Source of the DNA: Dryas octopetala
Lineage: Eukaryota; Streptophyta; Magnoliopsida; Rosales; Rosaceae
Assembly: GCA_963921425.1 (NCBI GenBank)
Contig: OY992839.1
Location: 2,501-66,500, forward strand
DNA: 64,000 nt
Reading direction: 5' to 3'
The position numbers and the translations under genes were made by a program. Numbering within the stretch: position 1 is the first letter of the stretch; each line of letters begins with the position of its first letter. The notes under the pieces were generated by a model. It was not told where the DNA came from, ran no database searches, and worked only from the letters and a program-made list of their open reading frames with translations. Shown one piece after another: positions 1-11,589 of the stretch.

Positions 1-177
1 CCTAAACCCTAAACCCTAAACCCTAAACCCTAAACCCTAAACCCTAAACCCTAAACCCTAAACCCTAAACCCTAAACCCTAAACCCTAAACCCTAAACCC
101 TAAACCCTATACCCTATACCCTAAACCCTAAACCCTAAACCCTAAACCCTAAACCCTAAACCCTAAACCCTAAACCC
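1..177. repeat. Telomere array, CCCTAAA repeats
   Basis: About 25 tandem copies of the Arabidopsis-type telomere heptamer CCCTAAA start at base 1. The C-rich strand reads 5' to 3' into the chromosome, so the G-rich TTTAGGG strand points outward, as at a true left chromosome end. Two variant CCCTATA units lie near 107-121. The array ends in the satellite at 178. No TTAGGG-type repeat is mixed in. Confidence 0.98.
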
Positions 178-506
178 AACTCATGAATAGTAAACCCTAA
201 ACCCAACTCATGAATAGTAAAGTCAAAGTCAACTCATGAATAGTAAAGTCAAAGTCAACTCATGAATAGTAAAGTCAAAGTCAACTCATGAATAGTAAAG
301 TCAAAGTCAACTCATGAATAGTAAAGTCAAAGTCAACTCATGAATAGTAAAGTCAAAGTCAACTCATGAATAGTGAAGTCAAAGTCAACTCATGAATAGT
401 AAGTCAACTAATGAACAGTAAAAGTCAACTAATGAATAGAAAAGTCAACCATTCAATGGTGAACAGTAAAAGTCAACGATGAACAGTAAAGGTCAACAGT
501 CAAACA
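178..506. repeat. 26-bp subtelomeric satellite
   Basis: Tandem units consist of a constant block AACTCATGAATAGT followed by AAAGTCAAAGTC. Near-perfect units begin at 205, 231, 257, 283, 309, 335, 361 and 387. The first unit (178-204) carries AAACCCTAAACCC in place of AAAGTCAAAGTC, so telomeric and satellite sequence alternate in register at the junction. After about 400 the units shorten and degrade to variants around AACTAATGAACAGT. No coding potential. Confidence 0.93.
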
Positions 507-1682
507 ATAATAAAATATTTAAATAAACAAATGTATAAAAAACTCAAAAATGGGCCAAACATAAAATTGGGCCTGCAAAAGTCAAACTGGAACGGCCCAA
601 AACCAAAATTGGGCTGGGTTTTCAGAATTGCACTTGTACAAAAGGGGATATGTTGTCTTTAAAACCCACTACATCACCCCAATATGCCTTTTTTTTTTTC
701 AACATAATTTCTTATCCACTTTTTTCTATAAACTTCTTTTCTATCTTTTACTCTTTTTTAACTATAAATATTCTTTTTGCTTTTTTTATATCTACACTTT
801 CCTTTTCAAAAAAAAATTTTTTTTTTCTATTTCATACACTAAATATTTTTATTTACTCTATTTATTTCAAACAATATTCTATTTTACTTTTTTTTTTCCC
901 AACAATATATCTTTTCTATATTTTACTATTTCTTTTTCTATAAATTTTTTATTTAACTCTTTTTTTAACTATAACTCTATAACTATTTTTCTATTCTTTT
1001 TTTTTTTTTTACTCTTTCTTTTTCTCATAACATATTATTCACATTTACCACCCAAAAATTTTTTTACAATTTCACACTTCACATCCACTTTCTTCTTAAA
1101 TTATATAATTCTTCTCCTAAATTTCTATTTTCTCCTTCTAATATTTTTTTATAAAATAAATAATCATTTTCTTACTACCTAAATTTAAGGAGTAAAATTT
1201 CGGTTTCAAAGAAATTTTCGATGAAAATTTCGTCGGAAATTTCGATTTCGACAAAAGTACACAAAATCGATGCAAATTGCAATCAAAATATGAAAATTTT
1301 TAATGAAGCTTAACCCTATGTTTATTTAACATATTATCTACTATTATATTGCACAAACTAAATTATATAGTACGTTTCATATGATATAAGGTCAATATAA
1401 TTCGCGCCGGAGGCAAATACTGTTAATACTTCACTAATAAATAATTACATAAATAACTCCTCAATTTTATTTATACTATAATATTGCATCATAAATTACA
1501 TAAATAATCACTACAATATACACCTTCTATAAGCTTCAACATCTTCATCGTCTTTAATTTCCTCATGTGCAAACAAGGTGTGCTGCGAACCATAATCACC
1601 ACCCCATCATACTTTTCCAAAATAATTTTTTCTAATAACAAAAAGGCATACATAATAATTGAATAATTCTATAATTCTTTAA
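507..1682. other. AT-rich intergenic DNA without a recognisable gene
   Basis: From about 690 to 1180 the sequence is pyrimidine- and A/T-rich low-complexity DNA. Any open frame here would encode only Phe, Leu, Ile, Tyr and Ser runs and matches no family. Around 1195-1260 there is a short stretch of repeated AAATTTCG-like motifs. Nothing else is supportable. Confidence 0.7.
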
Positions 1683-2230
1683 GGGGAAATTACAGATTTG
1701 GTCCACTTATTTTATACCTAGTTCAATTTTGGTCCACAATCTTTTTTAAGTTCTGTTTTGGTCCACTAATTGTTTCATTTGTTCAATAAAGGTCCAGATT
1801 TGTGACTTTAAATCTTTTGGGTTGTGTTTTCTTCAATTATAATTGAAGTATAAGTTATATTTCATCATTTCTTAGTCATAAAAACAAATTTGGAGTATTA
1901 TAATCTAAGAGAATTGAGATTTGGTGAAATTTGAAAAATTGGCAGTTTTGGGTACCCTACTTTAGGGTCAATTATCTTGAGTTTTATAACTCCAATTTGA
2001 ATGATCTTTATATGGTTGTAAAGAAGAAATGCATAGCTTTAAAACAAGTATATATTTGCTGAATTTGGGTGAGATTTGATAGGGTAAAAAGCAGGCCAAA
2101 TTTGAGAAAACAAATCTGGACCTTTATTGAACAAGTCAAACAATTAGTGGACCAAAACAGAACTTAAAAAAGATTGTGGACCAAAATTGAACTAGGTATA
2201 AAATAACTGGACTAAATCTGTAATTTTCTC
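1683..2230. mobile_element. Mutator-like MITE, family A copy 1
   Basis: Non-coding 548-bp element with long terminal inverted repeats. The left end GGGGAAATTACAG matches the reverse complement of the right end (GAGAAAATTACAG), and the inverted similarity extends about 120 bp inward. It is flanked by a perfect 9-bp duplication ATTCTTTAA (1674-1682 and 2231-2239), the size expected for Mutator-superfamily insertion. An almost identical element of exactly the same length lies at 37738-38285. Confidence 0.9.
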
Positions 2231-2239
2231 ATTCTTTAA

Positions 2240-2730
2240 TCATTCATGGATTAATTGTATAATTTGTATTACATAATTTATATTAATATTAAGAGGATAT
2301 AGTTATATGCACACTATTAATATATGCACACATAACTCTAAAACTTCATATGCCATTTTATTATAATATTCCATTTTATGTTAGCTTACTTATTAATGTC
2401 AGCATATACTTGTAATTCTGTATGTGCATATAAGTTATATAACTTAACACTCATTTCGGAACTTTTACAAAAATTAAATTAAACAAAATATAAAAACACA
2501 TCAACATCCATTTCCTGGCGTCATCAATTGCAACATCTAAAAAATTCCCTTACATCAACAACACTTGTGGGGCCTACCATGCGTTTCCTGTCAACTTGTT
2601 CATATAAGATAACCACTTTCCTTTCTTTACTTGTTACCAACACAAACTCTGCTCATCATAGATCAAACACTTTATCTTTCTTTATATTTTCTCTTCACTT
2701 CTCTCTTTTCATTTTCTTCTTCATCACCTT
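2240..2730. other. Intergenic, no feature recognised
   Basis: AT-rich sequence followed by a CT-rich stretch (about 2680-2735) that leads into the GGGTTTCAATTG satellite. No gene, structured RNA or element boundary could be supported. Confidence 0.6.
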
Positions 2731-4150
2731 CATCAGGGTTTCAATCAGGGTTTCAATCAGGGTTTCAATTGGGGTTTCAATCAGGGTTTCCATTGGGGTT
2801 TCGATTGGGATTTCAATCAGGGTTTAAATTGGGGTTTGGATTGGGGTTTCAATCAGGGTTTTAATTGGAGTTTCAATCAGGGTTTCAATTGGGGTTTCAA
2901 TTGTTCTTTCGATTGGGGTTTCAATTAGGGTTTCAATTGGGGTTTCCATTGGGGTTTCAATCAGGGTTTCAATTGGGGTTTCCATTGGGGTTTCGGGTTT
3001 AGGGTTTCAATTGGGGTTTCAATCAGGGTTTCAATTGGGGTTTCCATTGGGGTTTCGGGTTTAGGGTTTCAATTGGGGTTTCAATTAGGGTTTCGATTGG
3101 GGTTTCAATTGGGGTTTCAATTAGGGTTTCGATTGGGGTTTCGATTGGGGTTTCAATTCGAGTTTCAATTGGGGTTTCAATCGTGGTTTCGATTGGGGTT
3201 TCAATCGTGGTTTCAATCAGGGTTTCAATTGGGGTTTCGATTGTGGTTTCAATTAGGGTTTCGATTGGGGTTTCGATTGGGGTTTCAATCATGCTTTCAA
3301 TTGGGGCTTCAATTAGGGTTTCCATTGGGGTTTCAATTAGGGTTTCGATTGGGGTTTCAATTAAGGTTTCAATCATGGTTTCAATTGGGGCTTCAATTAG
3401 GGTTTACATTGGGGTTTCAATTAGGGTTTCAATTGGGGTTTCCATTAGGGTTTCAATTGGGGTTTCCATTAGGGTTTCAATTGGGGTTTCCATTAGGGTT
3501 TCAATTGGGGTTTCCATTAGGGTTTCAATTGGGGTTTCCATTAGGGTTTCAATTGGGGTTTCGATTGGGGTTTCGATTGGGGTTTGAATTAGGGTTTAGA
3601 TTGGGGTTTCAATTAGGGTTTCCATTAGGGTTTCAATTGGGGTTTCGATTGGGGTGTCAATTGGGGTTTGAATTGGGGTTTCGATTGGGGTTTGAATTAG
3701 GGTTTAGATTGGGGTTTCAATTAGGGTTTCAATTGGGGTTTCGATTGGGGTTTCAATTAGGGTTTCGATTGGGGTTTCAATCAGGGCTTCAATCAGGGTT
3801 TCAATCATGGTTTCAATTCGGGTTTTAATTAAGGTTTCGATTGGGGTTTTAATCGTGGTTTCAATCAGGGTTTCAATTGGGGTTTCAATCAGGGTTCCTA
3901 TTGGGGTTTCAATCATGGTTTTAATTGGGGCTTTAATTAGGGTTCCTATTGGGGTTTCAATCATGGTTTTAATTGGGCCTTTAATTAGGGTTTCGATTGG
4001 GGTTTCAATTAGGTTTTCCATTAGGGTTTCCATCAAGGTTTCAATTAGGGTTTCAATCATGGTTTCGGTTAGGGTTTCAATCAGGGTTTCAGTAAGGGTT
4101 TCAATTAGAGTTTCACACAGGGTTTCAATTATATTCCTCATTAGGGTTTC
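2731..4150 (+). repeat. Telomere-like 12-bp satellite, G-rich strand on top
   Basis: About 115 degenerate units of a 12-mer such as GGGTTTCAATTG, with CAATCA, CAATTA, CGATTG and CCATTG variants. Two points (about 2995 and 3055) carry GGGTTTAGGGTTTC, which links the unit to telomeric GGGTTTA. Because 12 is a multiple of 3, stop-free frames of up to about 250 codons arise on both strands and encode only 4-residue repeats (LGFQ; ETPI). These are periodicity artefacts, not genes. A higher-order 24-bp alternation is clear at 3420-3560. Confidence 0.93.
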
Positions 4151-4905
4151 GATCTAGCTTACATTTACAGTTATAATTAGGATTCTAATCAACATTCAGA
4201 TTAGGGTTTCGATCTGCGTTACATTTACAGTTACAATTAGGCTTTTGAAACCCTGATTCTAACCCCCTAATTGAAACTCTTATCGTAACCTTAATCGAAA
4301 CCCTTATAGGAAGCCCAATCAACCCCCTAATTGAAACTCTTATCGTAACCTTAATCGAAACCCTTATAGGAAGCCCAATCAACCCCCTAATTGTAACCCT
4401 GATCGAAACAATAATTAGAACCCTAAACGCAACACTAATCAAAACCCTAATCATAACCCTTATCGAAACCCTAATTACAACCCTAAACATAACACTAATC
4501 GGAACCCCAATTAAAACGCTAATCGTTACCTTGATCAAAACCTAATCGTAACCTTGATCTAAACCTACAACTTAACCCTGAATGCAACCCCGATCGAAAC
4601 CCTAATCGAAACACTAATCATAACCTCAACGTAAACCTAATTGAAACCCTAATTGTAACCCTAAATATAACCCTAATCGTAACCCTAAATATAACTCTAA
4701 TGGAAATCCTAATCTTAACCCTAATCGAAACACTGATCATAACCCTCAAGGTAACCCTAATTAAAACCCTTACCTTAACCCTCAACATAACCTTAATCAA
4801 AACCCTTATCGTAATCCAAATCTAAAACCTAATTGGAACACTAATCTTAACCCTCAACGGAACCCTGATCTAAAGCCTAATCGAAACCCCAATCGTAACA
4901 TAAAT
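4151..4905 (-). repeat. Same satellite in opposite orientation
   Basis: From about 4240 the repeat reads as CCCTAATCGAAA / CCCTAATTGTAA type units, the complement of the preceding array, and continues degenerating to about 4905. The short zone 4151-4240 holds mixed units with ACATTTACAGTTA and is the switch point. The block therefore forms a very large imperfect inverted repeat with 2731-4150. Confidence 0.88.
4261..4380. repeat. Perfect 60-bp tandem duplication in the satellite
   Basis: Bases 4261-4320 and 4321-4380 are identical over all 60 positions, starting AACCCCCTAATTGAAACTCT. A third partial match begins at 4381. Neighbouring 12-bp units are strongly diverged, so this 60-bp block is a recent unequal-exchange or slippage product. 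Confidence 0.95.
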
Positions 4906-5042
4906 TCTAACCATGATCATAAAGCCGATTGGTGATATAACCTGTCCCTCTTCTGGCTGTACGTAAGAACCACAAACACAAAAGGCTGTCCCCATTGTAG
5001 CCGTGCAGTATACAACAGAGGAGAAGACCAAGGCAAAGCATC

Positions 5043-8000
5043 ATGGCTTCTAAGTTTGCATCATGTTGCCCCCATTGTGGTAAGCTTTGCACTTCGGCCT
5101 CTCAAATTTCTGCTTCTCCTTTGTTTGTCCTAGCCTCTTGGCTTGACTTATAATTTGAATTTCCTACTGATTTTCTTAGGAAGTCTAATGCCTAATGGGG
5201 TTACCATGAATTCGCATATTATAGCATGCCAAGCTTTTGACATAATAAAAGAAACTGGCTCTTCGACACAAAGAAAAAAGAAAGAAACTGGCTCTTCGGC
5301 CCAAACAAAAAAGAAAGAAACTGGCTTATGTCTTTCTAATAACAAGGATGAGAATTTCGGAGAGTGGTTTTCTGAGGTATACCTGTCTTTATTTTTTATT
5401 TTCTGGGTTATTTTCATAAATCTCTTTTACGAAATAAGTAACATGTTCAATTGTTCTCTGCAGGTTGTTGTTTGTGGTGAGATGATTGAATATTATGATA
5501 TCTGTGGTTGTTATATTTTACTGCCATGGACAAGTCACATTTGGAAGACCATGAGAGTAAGCATTGTTTTTCTTCGTATTTAGTCACACAATCATATTGT
5601 CAATCGTGTCTTCCCCCTTCTTTGCTATTTGAATTAGTGAACTACCATTCGTTGTTAGCATCCTTTATACACCTTTCCAGTCCAGTCCTTAAGTTCTGAA
5701 TATTATCTACCTCTTTTGACTTTTAATACTTTCCCAACTTATGCTTTCATAATTTTTTATTCATTTTAAAAGTTTGCCATGATAACTTCAACTCCAGCAC
5801 AGTTGATCACTTTCCAATGCTGTTAATTTGTAGGAATTTTTCAATGCACAAATAAAGAAATTAAATATACAAGAATACCTCTTCCCCATGTTTGTAACTT
5901 CTGCTGCTCTGGAACGAGAGAAGGATCATATAGACGGTTTTGCTCCAGAGGTTACAAATAGTACTCTTTTGGCATGATAATTGAACCTCACCTGTTGTTC
6001 ACCAGTAAACTATATTGTGCTGTTTGTGTTTGTGATTTGATTATTCTACCTCTTTTTCCATGCCTATAATTTTTGTAATTAGGTTGCTTGGGTCACCAAG
6101 GCTGGAACATCTGACTTGGAAGCGCCTCTTGCAATCCGTCCAACAAGTGAGACTATTATGTATCCGTATTTCTGTAAGAAAATTAGGCGACACTGCGACT
6201 TACCATTGAAGGTAAATCAGTGGTGCGATGTTGTTCGGTGGAAGTTTAGCAATCCTACTCCCTTCATCAGGTAGTTCCTTTGACTTCATGATTTTGACAT
6301 GTCTATACCCTGTTCCGCACATACTAGTTTTTATGGCATTGACAATTACACAATGAGTTAACCTTTCTATTCCTTTGGAGCAAGTCTTGGTTGCATCTTT
6401 AGTCAGGGTTGCTAAGTGTCCTCTATTTGACATGATCACTAGCTTTCTTTAATTTTGTCCTTTTGACCATTATGTTATCTTTCATTGTCTCAAAATTTAT
6501 TGTCTTTATTTTTTAGGAGTCGGCAGTTTTGTTGGCAAGAAGGCCATACAGCTTTTGCAACAAAGGAAGAAGCAGATAAAAGGTTTGAATCATTGGAATT
6601 TTGATTTCACGTTATGTGCCTATTATATATGTAGCGAATTTCATTTTCTATTATTCATAAAGGATTGAGTTTGCTCGGTTGAGTTAAATAAAGACATTAG
6701 CTTATGTCTGGGCCATGTCTGGGCCACTATTTTTAATATGTTTTAGTCAATTTTTTTTGTTATTTTTTTACGATCTTTAGCCTGCCTATTGTTCCCACAT
6801 CTTCAGATTCTAAAAACAGTAATAGAAGCTGCAGTTTCTTAATTGTTAATTGTACCCTTTGTTTCATTTATTAATTGTACAGAATTATTCAGATTTTATA
6901 TTTATATTTATTAATTGTACAGAATTATTAATTGTGCAGTTTCTTCCTTGTCATATTTTATATTCATATCACCTAAAGGTCTATTTATGTCATTTAGTAC
7001 AGGAAATTATTCCATGCAAGCTTTCTTTCTTTCATATATGCATACACCTAATATCTGATTGTTTATGTGCTTGCGAATAGTATCTCACTGACACAAAAAC
7101 TTTGAAGGTGGTTGGTTTCTGAATGTTTGTCCTGATTTTAGGTCTATGAGATTTTGGATTTGTACAGAATGATATATGAGGAATATTTGGCAGTTCCTGT
7201 TGTGAAGGGATTTAAAAGCGAGCTCCACAAATTTACGGATAGTCTTTACACCACCACTGTGGAGGTACTTGATATGCCCTTTAATTAAGCTTTTTTTTTA
7301 ATATTTTTTTTTGGTTTAATGCCTCTATGGTAGTCTTGAGTATTATTAATTTCACGCATGCAGGCTTTTATTCCAAACACTGGCCGGAGTATACAAGGTG
7401 CCACCTCATGTTGTTTGGGTCAACATTTTGCTGAAACATTTGAGATTAGTTTTGAAAATGAAAAAAAAGAAAAGGCTATGGTTTGGCAAAACTCTTGGTC
7501 TTACAGTACTCGAGCGGTAAGTGTGCTTTCTCGAAGACATGAAACTTGTAAGATTGCCTTTAACTTATAATTAATATTCTATTATGATTCATTTGCCATT
7601 ATCATGTTCAGATTGGAGTGATGGTGATGGTGCATGGAGATGACCGAGGCTTGGTATTGCCACCTAAAGTGGCACCTCTTCAGGCTATTGTGATTCCAGT
7701 GCATTTCAAGGATGTTGATATTCAACCCACATTTGATGCCTGCGTGAAAACTGTGGATACCTTGAAGGGAGCTGGTCTTCGTGTTGAGGCAGATTTAAGA
7801 GTCAACTATTCACCGGGTTGGACACATTCACATTGGGAAATGAAAGGTGTTCCTCTAAGGATTGAAATTCGACCAGAGGGTTTGTTCAATAATCAAGTAA
7901 GACTGCATTTCAATTAATTTGTGATCTTCTATCGACTTGCATCCTTATCCTTTCTATTTGGTTGTTGTCTTCCATAACCATACAGTGTCATATTCCATCT

Positions 8001-9167
8001 AGTTGCTCCTGCTTTTAACATGACAGCGTACGTTTGATAAAATTAGTTTAAAAGATTTGTAATAATTAATATGTTGTTAAAAAAAATTGTGGGGTTCTTA
8101 CATCGTGTTTTCGAAGAATTAATGTCATTGTTGGTGATTCACTTAATTAAACAATTATGTTCATCTTAATTGGTTTTAGGTACGCTTTGTTCGTCGTGAC
8201 AATTTTGAAGAAGTGGACATTCCTCTAAACGACCTTGTTAACCAAGTAGAAGATATGTTGGCCAAGATTCAGAAAAGTATGTATGATGTTGCAAATGTGA
8301 AACGGGATGCTTGTGTCAAGGTTGCAATGACATGGGAAGAATTTATGGAAGCTTTGAACCAAAAGAAAATAATCTTCGTTCCTTGGTGCGATGAAAAGGT
8401 ACGTATTATAATACTCATTAATATCTATATAATAAAACATAACAGTTTTTGAATCTTCAAATTTATTTATGGATCCGAATGAATGAGATTGTTTTGGCTT
8501 AAATCCAATGGTCGATTATCTATTTTCCAAATTTACTTTCCCCTATATGAGGATTGGTTTACCGTCTTTCTCTCTTTAATTAATGCCGCCTTTCTCTTTT
8601 TAATTTTTTTCCCTTAATTTCACAAAGTCACTCTCCTCTCTCTTCCCCCCTATCTCTCCTTAATTAATTTCCCCTTAATTTCACATATTCAAATATTTTT
8701 TTTTTATTTGGATTGAACAACTGAGTTTGTTTGTATTTGTGATTTCAGAATAGAAATAGGAGAAGCCTATTAAACAGATTACGCTTGTCAAAATATCAGT
8801 GTTTGCGCAATAAAAAAAACTGAAGTGAGTGTGAGAGGCTAGTTAATAAATATGCTCTTAATTGTGTAGCTGCGATTTTCTTTTTCTTTTGTATTCATTA
8901 GGAAGTAGAAGAGGATGTAATAAGACGGACAAAGGGTGAACTGCAGCTGCTAAGTCGCTTTGCTCCCCGTTGAAGTAGCCAGAACTTCCTGAAGGTAAAA
9001 TTTTAGGTTATATGCTTGCACATCTTCATAACATGTGCATTAATGTTTCAAAACAAGAAAGACATTGATGTTGGCTAGAAACTATACTAATGCAACTTTT
9101 GTGCAGGGACACTTTGCTTTGCCTAAAGCCAGCGAAGAAGTGGACCTATTGGGGCAGGAGTTACTAA
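5043..9167 (+). pseudogene. Prolyl-tRNA synthetase (cytosolic type), decayed copy
   Basis: The translated pieces follow the eukaryotic/archaeal-type class II prolyl-tRNA synthetase, which charges tRNA-Pro. Recognisable exons: about 5191-5376 (KDENFGEWFSE), 5464-5556, 5834-5950 ([13 protein letters not shown]), 6083-6270, 6517-6582 (WQEGHTAFATKEEA), 7142-7264, 7364-7516 (EAFIPNTGRSIQGATS), 7612-7896 (HGDDRGLVLPPKVAP, NYSPGW), 8180-8398, 8902-8994, 9107-9167 (ending KPAKKWTYWGRSY). A possible first exon starts at ATG 5043 (MASKFASCC) and would splice at 5077 to about 5180. Several lesions break the frame. The donor after GAT AAA AG (6582) joins exon 7142 one base out of frame, giving TGA at 7170-7172. 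One base is missing after GGT GAA at about 8940. TAG replaces a conserved Gln codon at 8975-8977. Four bases are missing near 9125. Conserved residues are also changed (RWE to RWK, RSREF to RSRQF, EIGPRD to EIRPEG). A functional alternatively spliced form is possible but unlikely. Confidence 0.8.
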
Positions 9168-9342
9168 ATTTGCCGGCAGAATTAAAGCCATCGCCCGCGC
9201 GCTTATCTTCTTTCAAGCACCTCGTTTGATACATCGGACTGGTCCATATCGTGTTATATAATTTATTTTGAATTATAATGTTTTGGATCATCTAGTAGTG
9301 ACTATTACTAGTACTCTGTTTATTAATTTGTTTGGTGTGTCA

Positions 9343-9858
9343 TAGAGGTATATAATGGACTGGGCCGGCCCAAATCAGACATGGGTCCAACCCGTTAATA
9401 AGTGGGCCGGGTTGAACTCAATTCAAATGTATGGGCCAGATTAGATCAATATTTTTTATCTCGTTAGGCCGATTCGGTCCGAGTTAGTTATGGGTTTAGG
9501 CCGGCCCGTTTATACTAGTATTATTAAATTTTTTTTATAAAAAACTTACTATTAGACTTGTTTCAATTTTTAATTTTGATTTTGGTGGTAAAATTGAATA
9601 GAAAATGGAATGAAAGCAGTAAAAAATTAAAAAATTTGATAGAAAATAGAATGATATCAAAGACTATTTGATTTATTAAACAATAATAGAAACTTAAAAT
9701 AATTAATTGGGTTGGCCTGGCCCAACATGACCCATTATTGGGTAAGCCATTGATCGGACTGGGCTTAAGAATTAAAATAATTGGGCCAGCCCAAACACGA
9801 CACGAAGCATGAATGCACCGACTTTAAATGATCTGGACCGACCCGTTTTACACCTCTA
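9343..9858. mobile_element. hAT-like non-autonomous element (516 bp)
   Basis: The ends are TAGAGGTATATAATGG and, inverted on the right, TAGAGGTGTAAAACGG. They are flanked by an 8-bp duplication with one mismatch: GTGTGTCA (9335-9342) and CTGTGTCA (9859-9866). The interior is rich in GGGCC/GGCCC motifs near both ends and AT-rich in the middle, with no coding capacity. The 8-bp duplication and TAG-start termini fit the hAT superfamily. Confidence 0.75.
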
Positions 9859-9866
9859 CTGTGTCA

Positions 9867-11589
9867 TGACATTCCATATTTTGGCCAAATGGAGATCCAA
9901 AGCTTTTTTTTTGTTGGCCCGGGAGATCCAAAGCTTAAATAGCCATCACCTGTTTCTACACGTTAACCCCAATATAGTAAAGAAGCCTATCAGGCATTTC
10001 AAACATCTAGTAGCTGCCCTTTTTTTTATTTTGTTTTTGGATAAATTGAAAAAAATCGTTGATTGATGGCTCTACTTTCTTGTTTGTTTCTCAAAGCCGA
10101 GACTTAAATGACCAGTAGAGCTGATACAAGGACTTAAAAAAATAATGTATGTCCATTACCTCCTTATTATTCAAGTAGACCAGCGTCTCCGCATTATTCT
10201 AAATGTGAGTGCGTTTGATTAATTAGAGTTTGTTTGTGAGTGTTTTTAAAAGAAGTGCCCTTTTTTTTAGAAATTCATAGATTTTTAAAAAAAAAATTAA
10301 AAAATTAAGTGTTTCTTATTAATATACTTGACAGTATTTCTTAAAAAATCACCTTTTACCCGAGAGTGCTTTCAAGTACTTTTAGAACTTCAAAAATTTT
10401 TTTTTTGTGCCAAACATAAGCATTTTTTTCTTTTTACCAAACATAAGTAAAAACGTTTTTGACTATTTGAAATCCTAAACCCTAATCTACATACGTGAGT
10501 GCGAATAAGTTGTAACGTGTATTAGTAGAAAGAAAGAGAAATATTTGTAATGCACATAGGCTGTAACGCGTATAAGCAATTGAATACGCGTATTACTAAT
10601 AGGCTGTATCGCGTATTTGTAGAAAAAACAAAAGCCAAACATGACCAAGGAAACATGAAAAATTAAAACGAAATTGCAACATATTCAAATACAAACTGTA
10701 GATGCAATAAAGGAAATCAATGTGTTAACAAAACAAGGAAATCAATATATATGTCCAAAAAAGGAAATATCTTATGAAGTTAATGCTTCCGTTTTAAATG
10801 TTTTATAATATGTCTACTAAACCAATACATTTGAAGTTATGGCTACCCTTAAATATGTAATTGTAACTCTTTTTGAAACACTAATCGTAATTTTAATCAT
10901 AATCCTAATTGAAACCCTGATCGTAACCCTAATATGTTTAAGTTAATCTAATTGAATTTTTTTTCTCCAATTGATTTACCTTTTTTTGTCAAACAAAATT
11001 ATGTTATGTTTAGCCATAATTAAAAGTAAGGGTCAGGTCGGTTGCATATCGCCCAAATAACCGACCTGATCCGACAAGACCGATAAGGTAATTTTGACAA
11101 CTAACAACCAACCTATCCATTGTACGTCAGTTGTCGATAATGCCGATAATGGCCAATAAGGCCAATATAGGTGGGTCAATTGAAATTATTAGACCAACAT
11201 TTAATTAATTTAAAAACCAACATCCAAACCAACTTTAATAAGTCGATTGGTATTATCGAGCCGATTTGGTGGGTTCATTGTTGGTAGAATTATCGGCTGA
11301 CCGGCCAGTAAAACAATCCATTCCCACCCAATTTAAAAGTATGGTAAAGTGTGGTACCAAAAATCTGGTGTAGAGGATCCAAGTCCCTAAAAACGTAAGA
11401 GGACCCTCTACAGAGGTAATTTCTCTAAAAATAAGTGTGTTGTTTAGAAAGCAAATATCTAGTGGGATCCTTTTAATCCCTATTTTAATAGATGCAGGGC
11501 CCAATTAAAAGAACTCAGGCCGGGTCCACAATGCATTCAGATTAAAAGTATCTGTTCTGCGTTTATACCACCATATCGGGGGAATATCA
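9867..11589. other. Intergenic region upstream of the glucosyltransferase-like gene
   Basis: AT-rich spacer with A/T runs around 10255-10440. A small island of CCCTAATCGTAA-type repeats lies at about 10855-10935 and repeats in miniature the satellite of 4151-4905. Around 11030-11300 there are several short GGTCGG/CCGACC inverted motifs that may belong to an old element without clear ends. No coding exon could be supported. Confidence 0.6.
10855..10935 (-). repeat. Interstitial telomere-like repeat island
   Basis: A run of degenerate units (ACACTAATCGTAA, ATCCTAATTGAAACCC, GATCGTAACCCTAAT) in the same orientation as the second half of the large satellite. It lies about 6 kb from the main array and beyond the synthetase pseudogene. 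Confidence 0.75.

Noticed and set aside
628..1182. 184-codon Phe/Leu/Tyr-rich open frame
   Set aside because: AT-rich low-complexity DNA; the frame opens at TTG and the composition matches the base bias.
3073..3828. 251-codon open frame of LGFQ-type repeats, and similar frames on both strands from 2528 to 4800
   Set aside because: The 12-bp satellite period is a multiple of three, so open frames appear in several frames on both strands. Composition is purely repeat-driven, with no start context or splice support.
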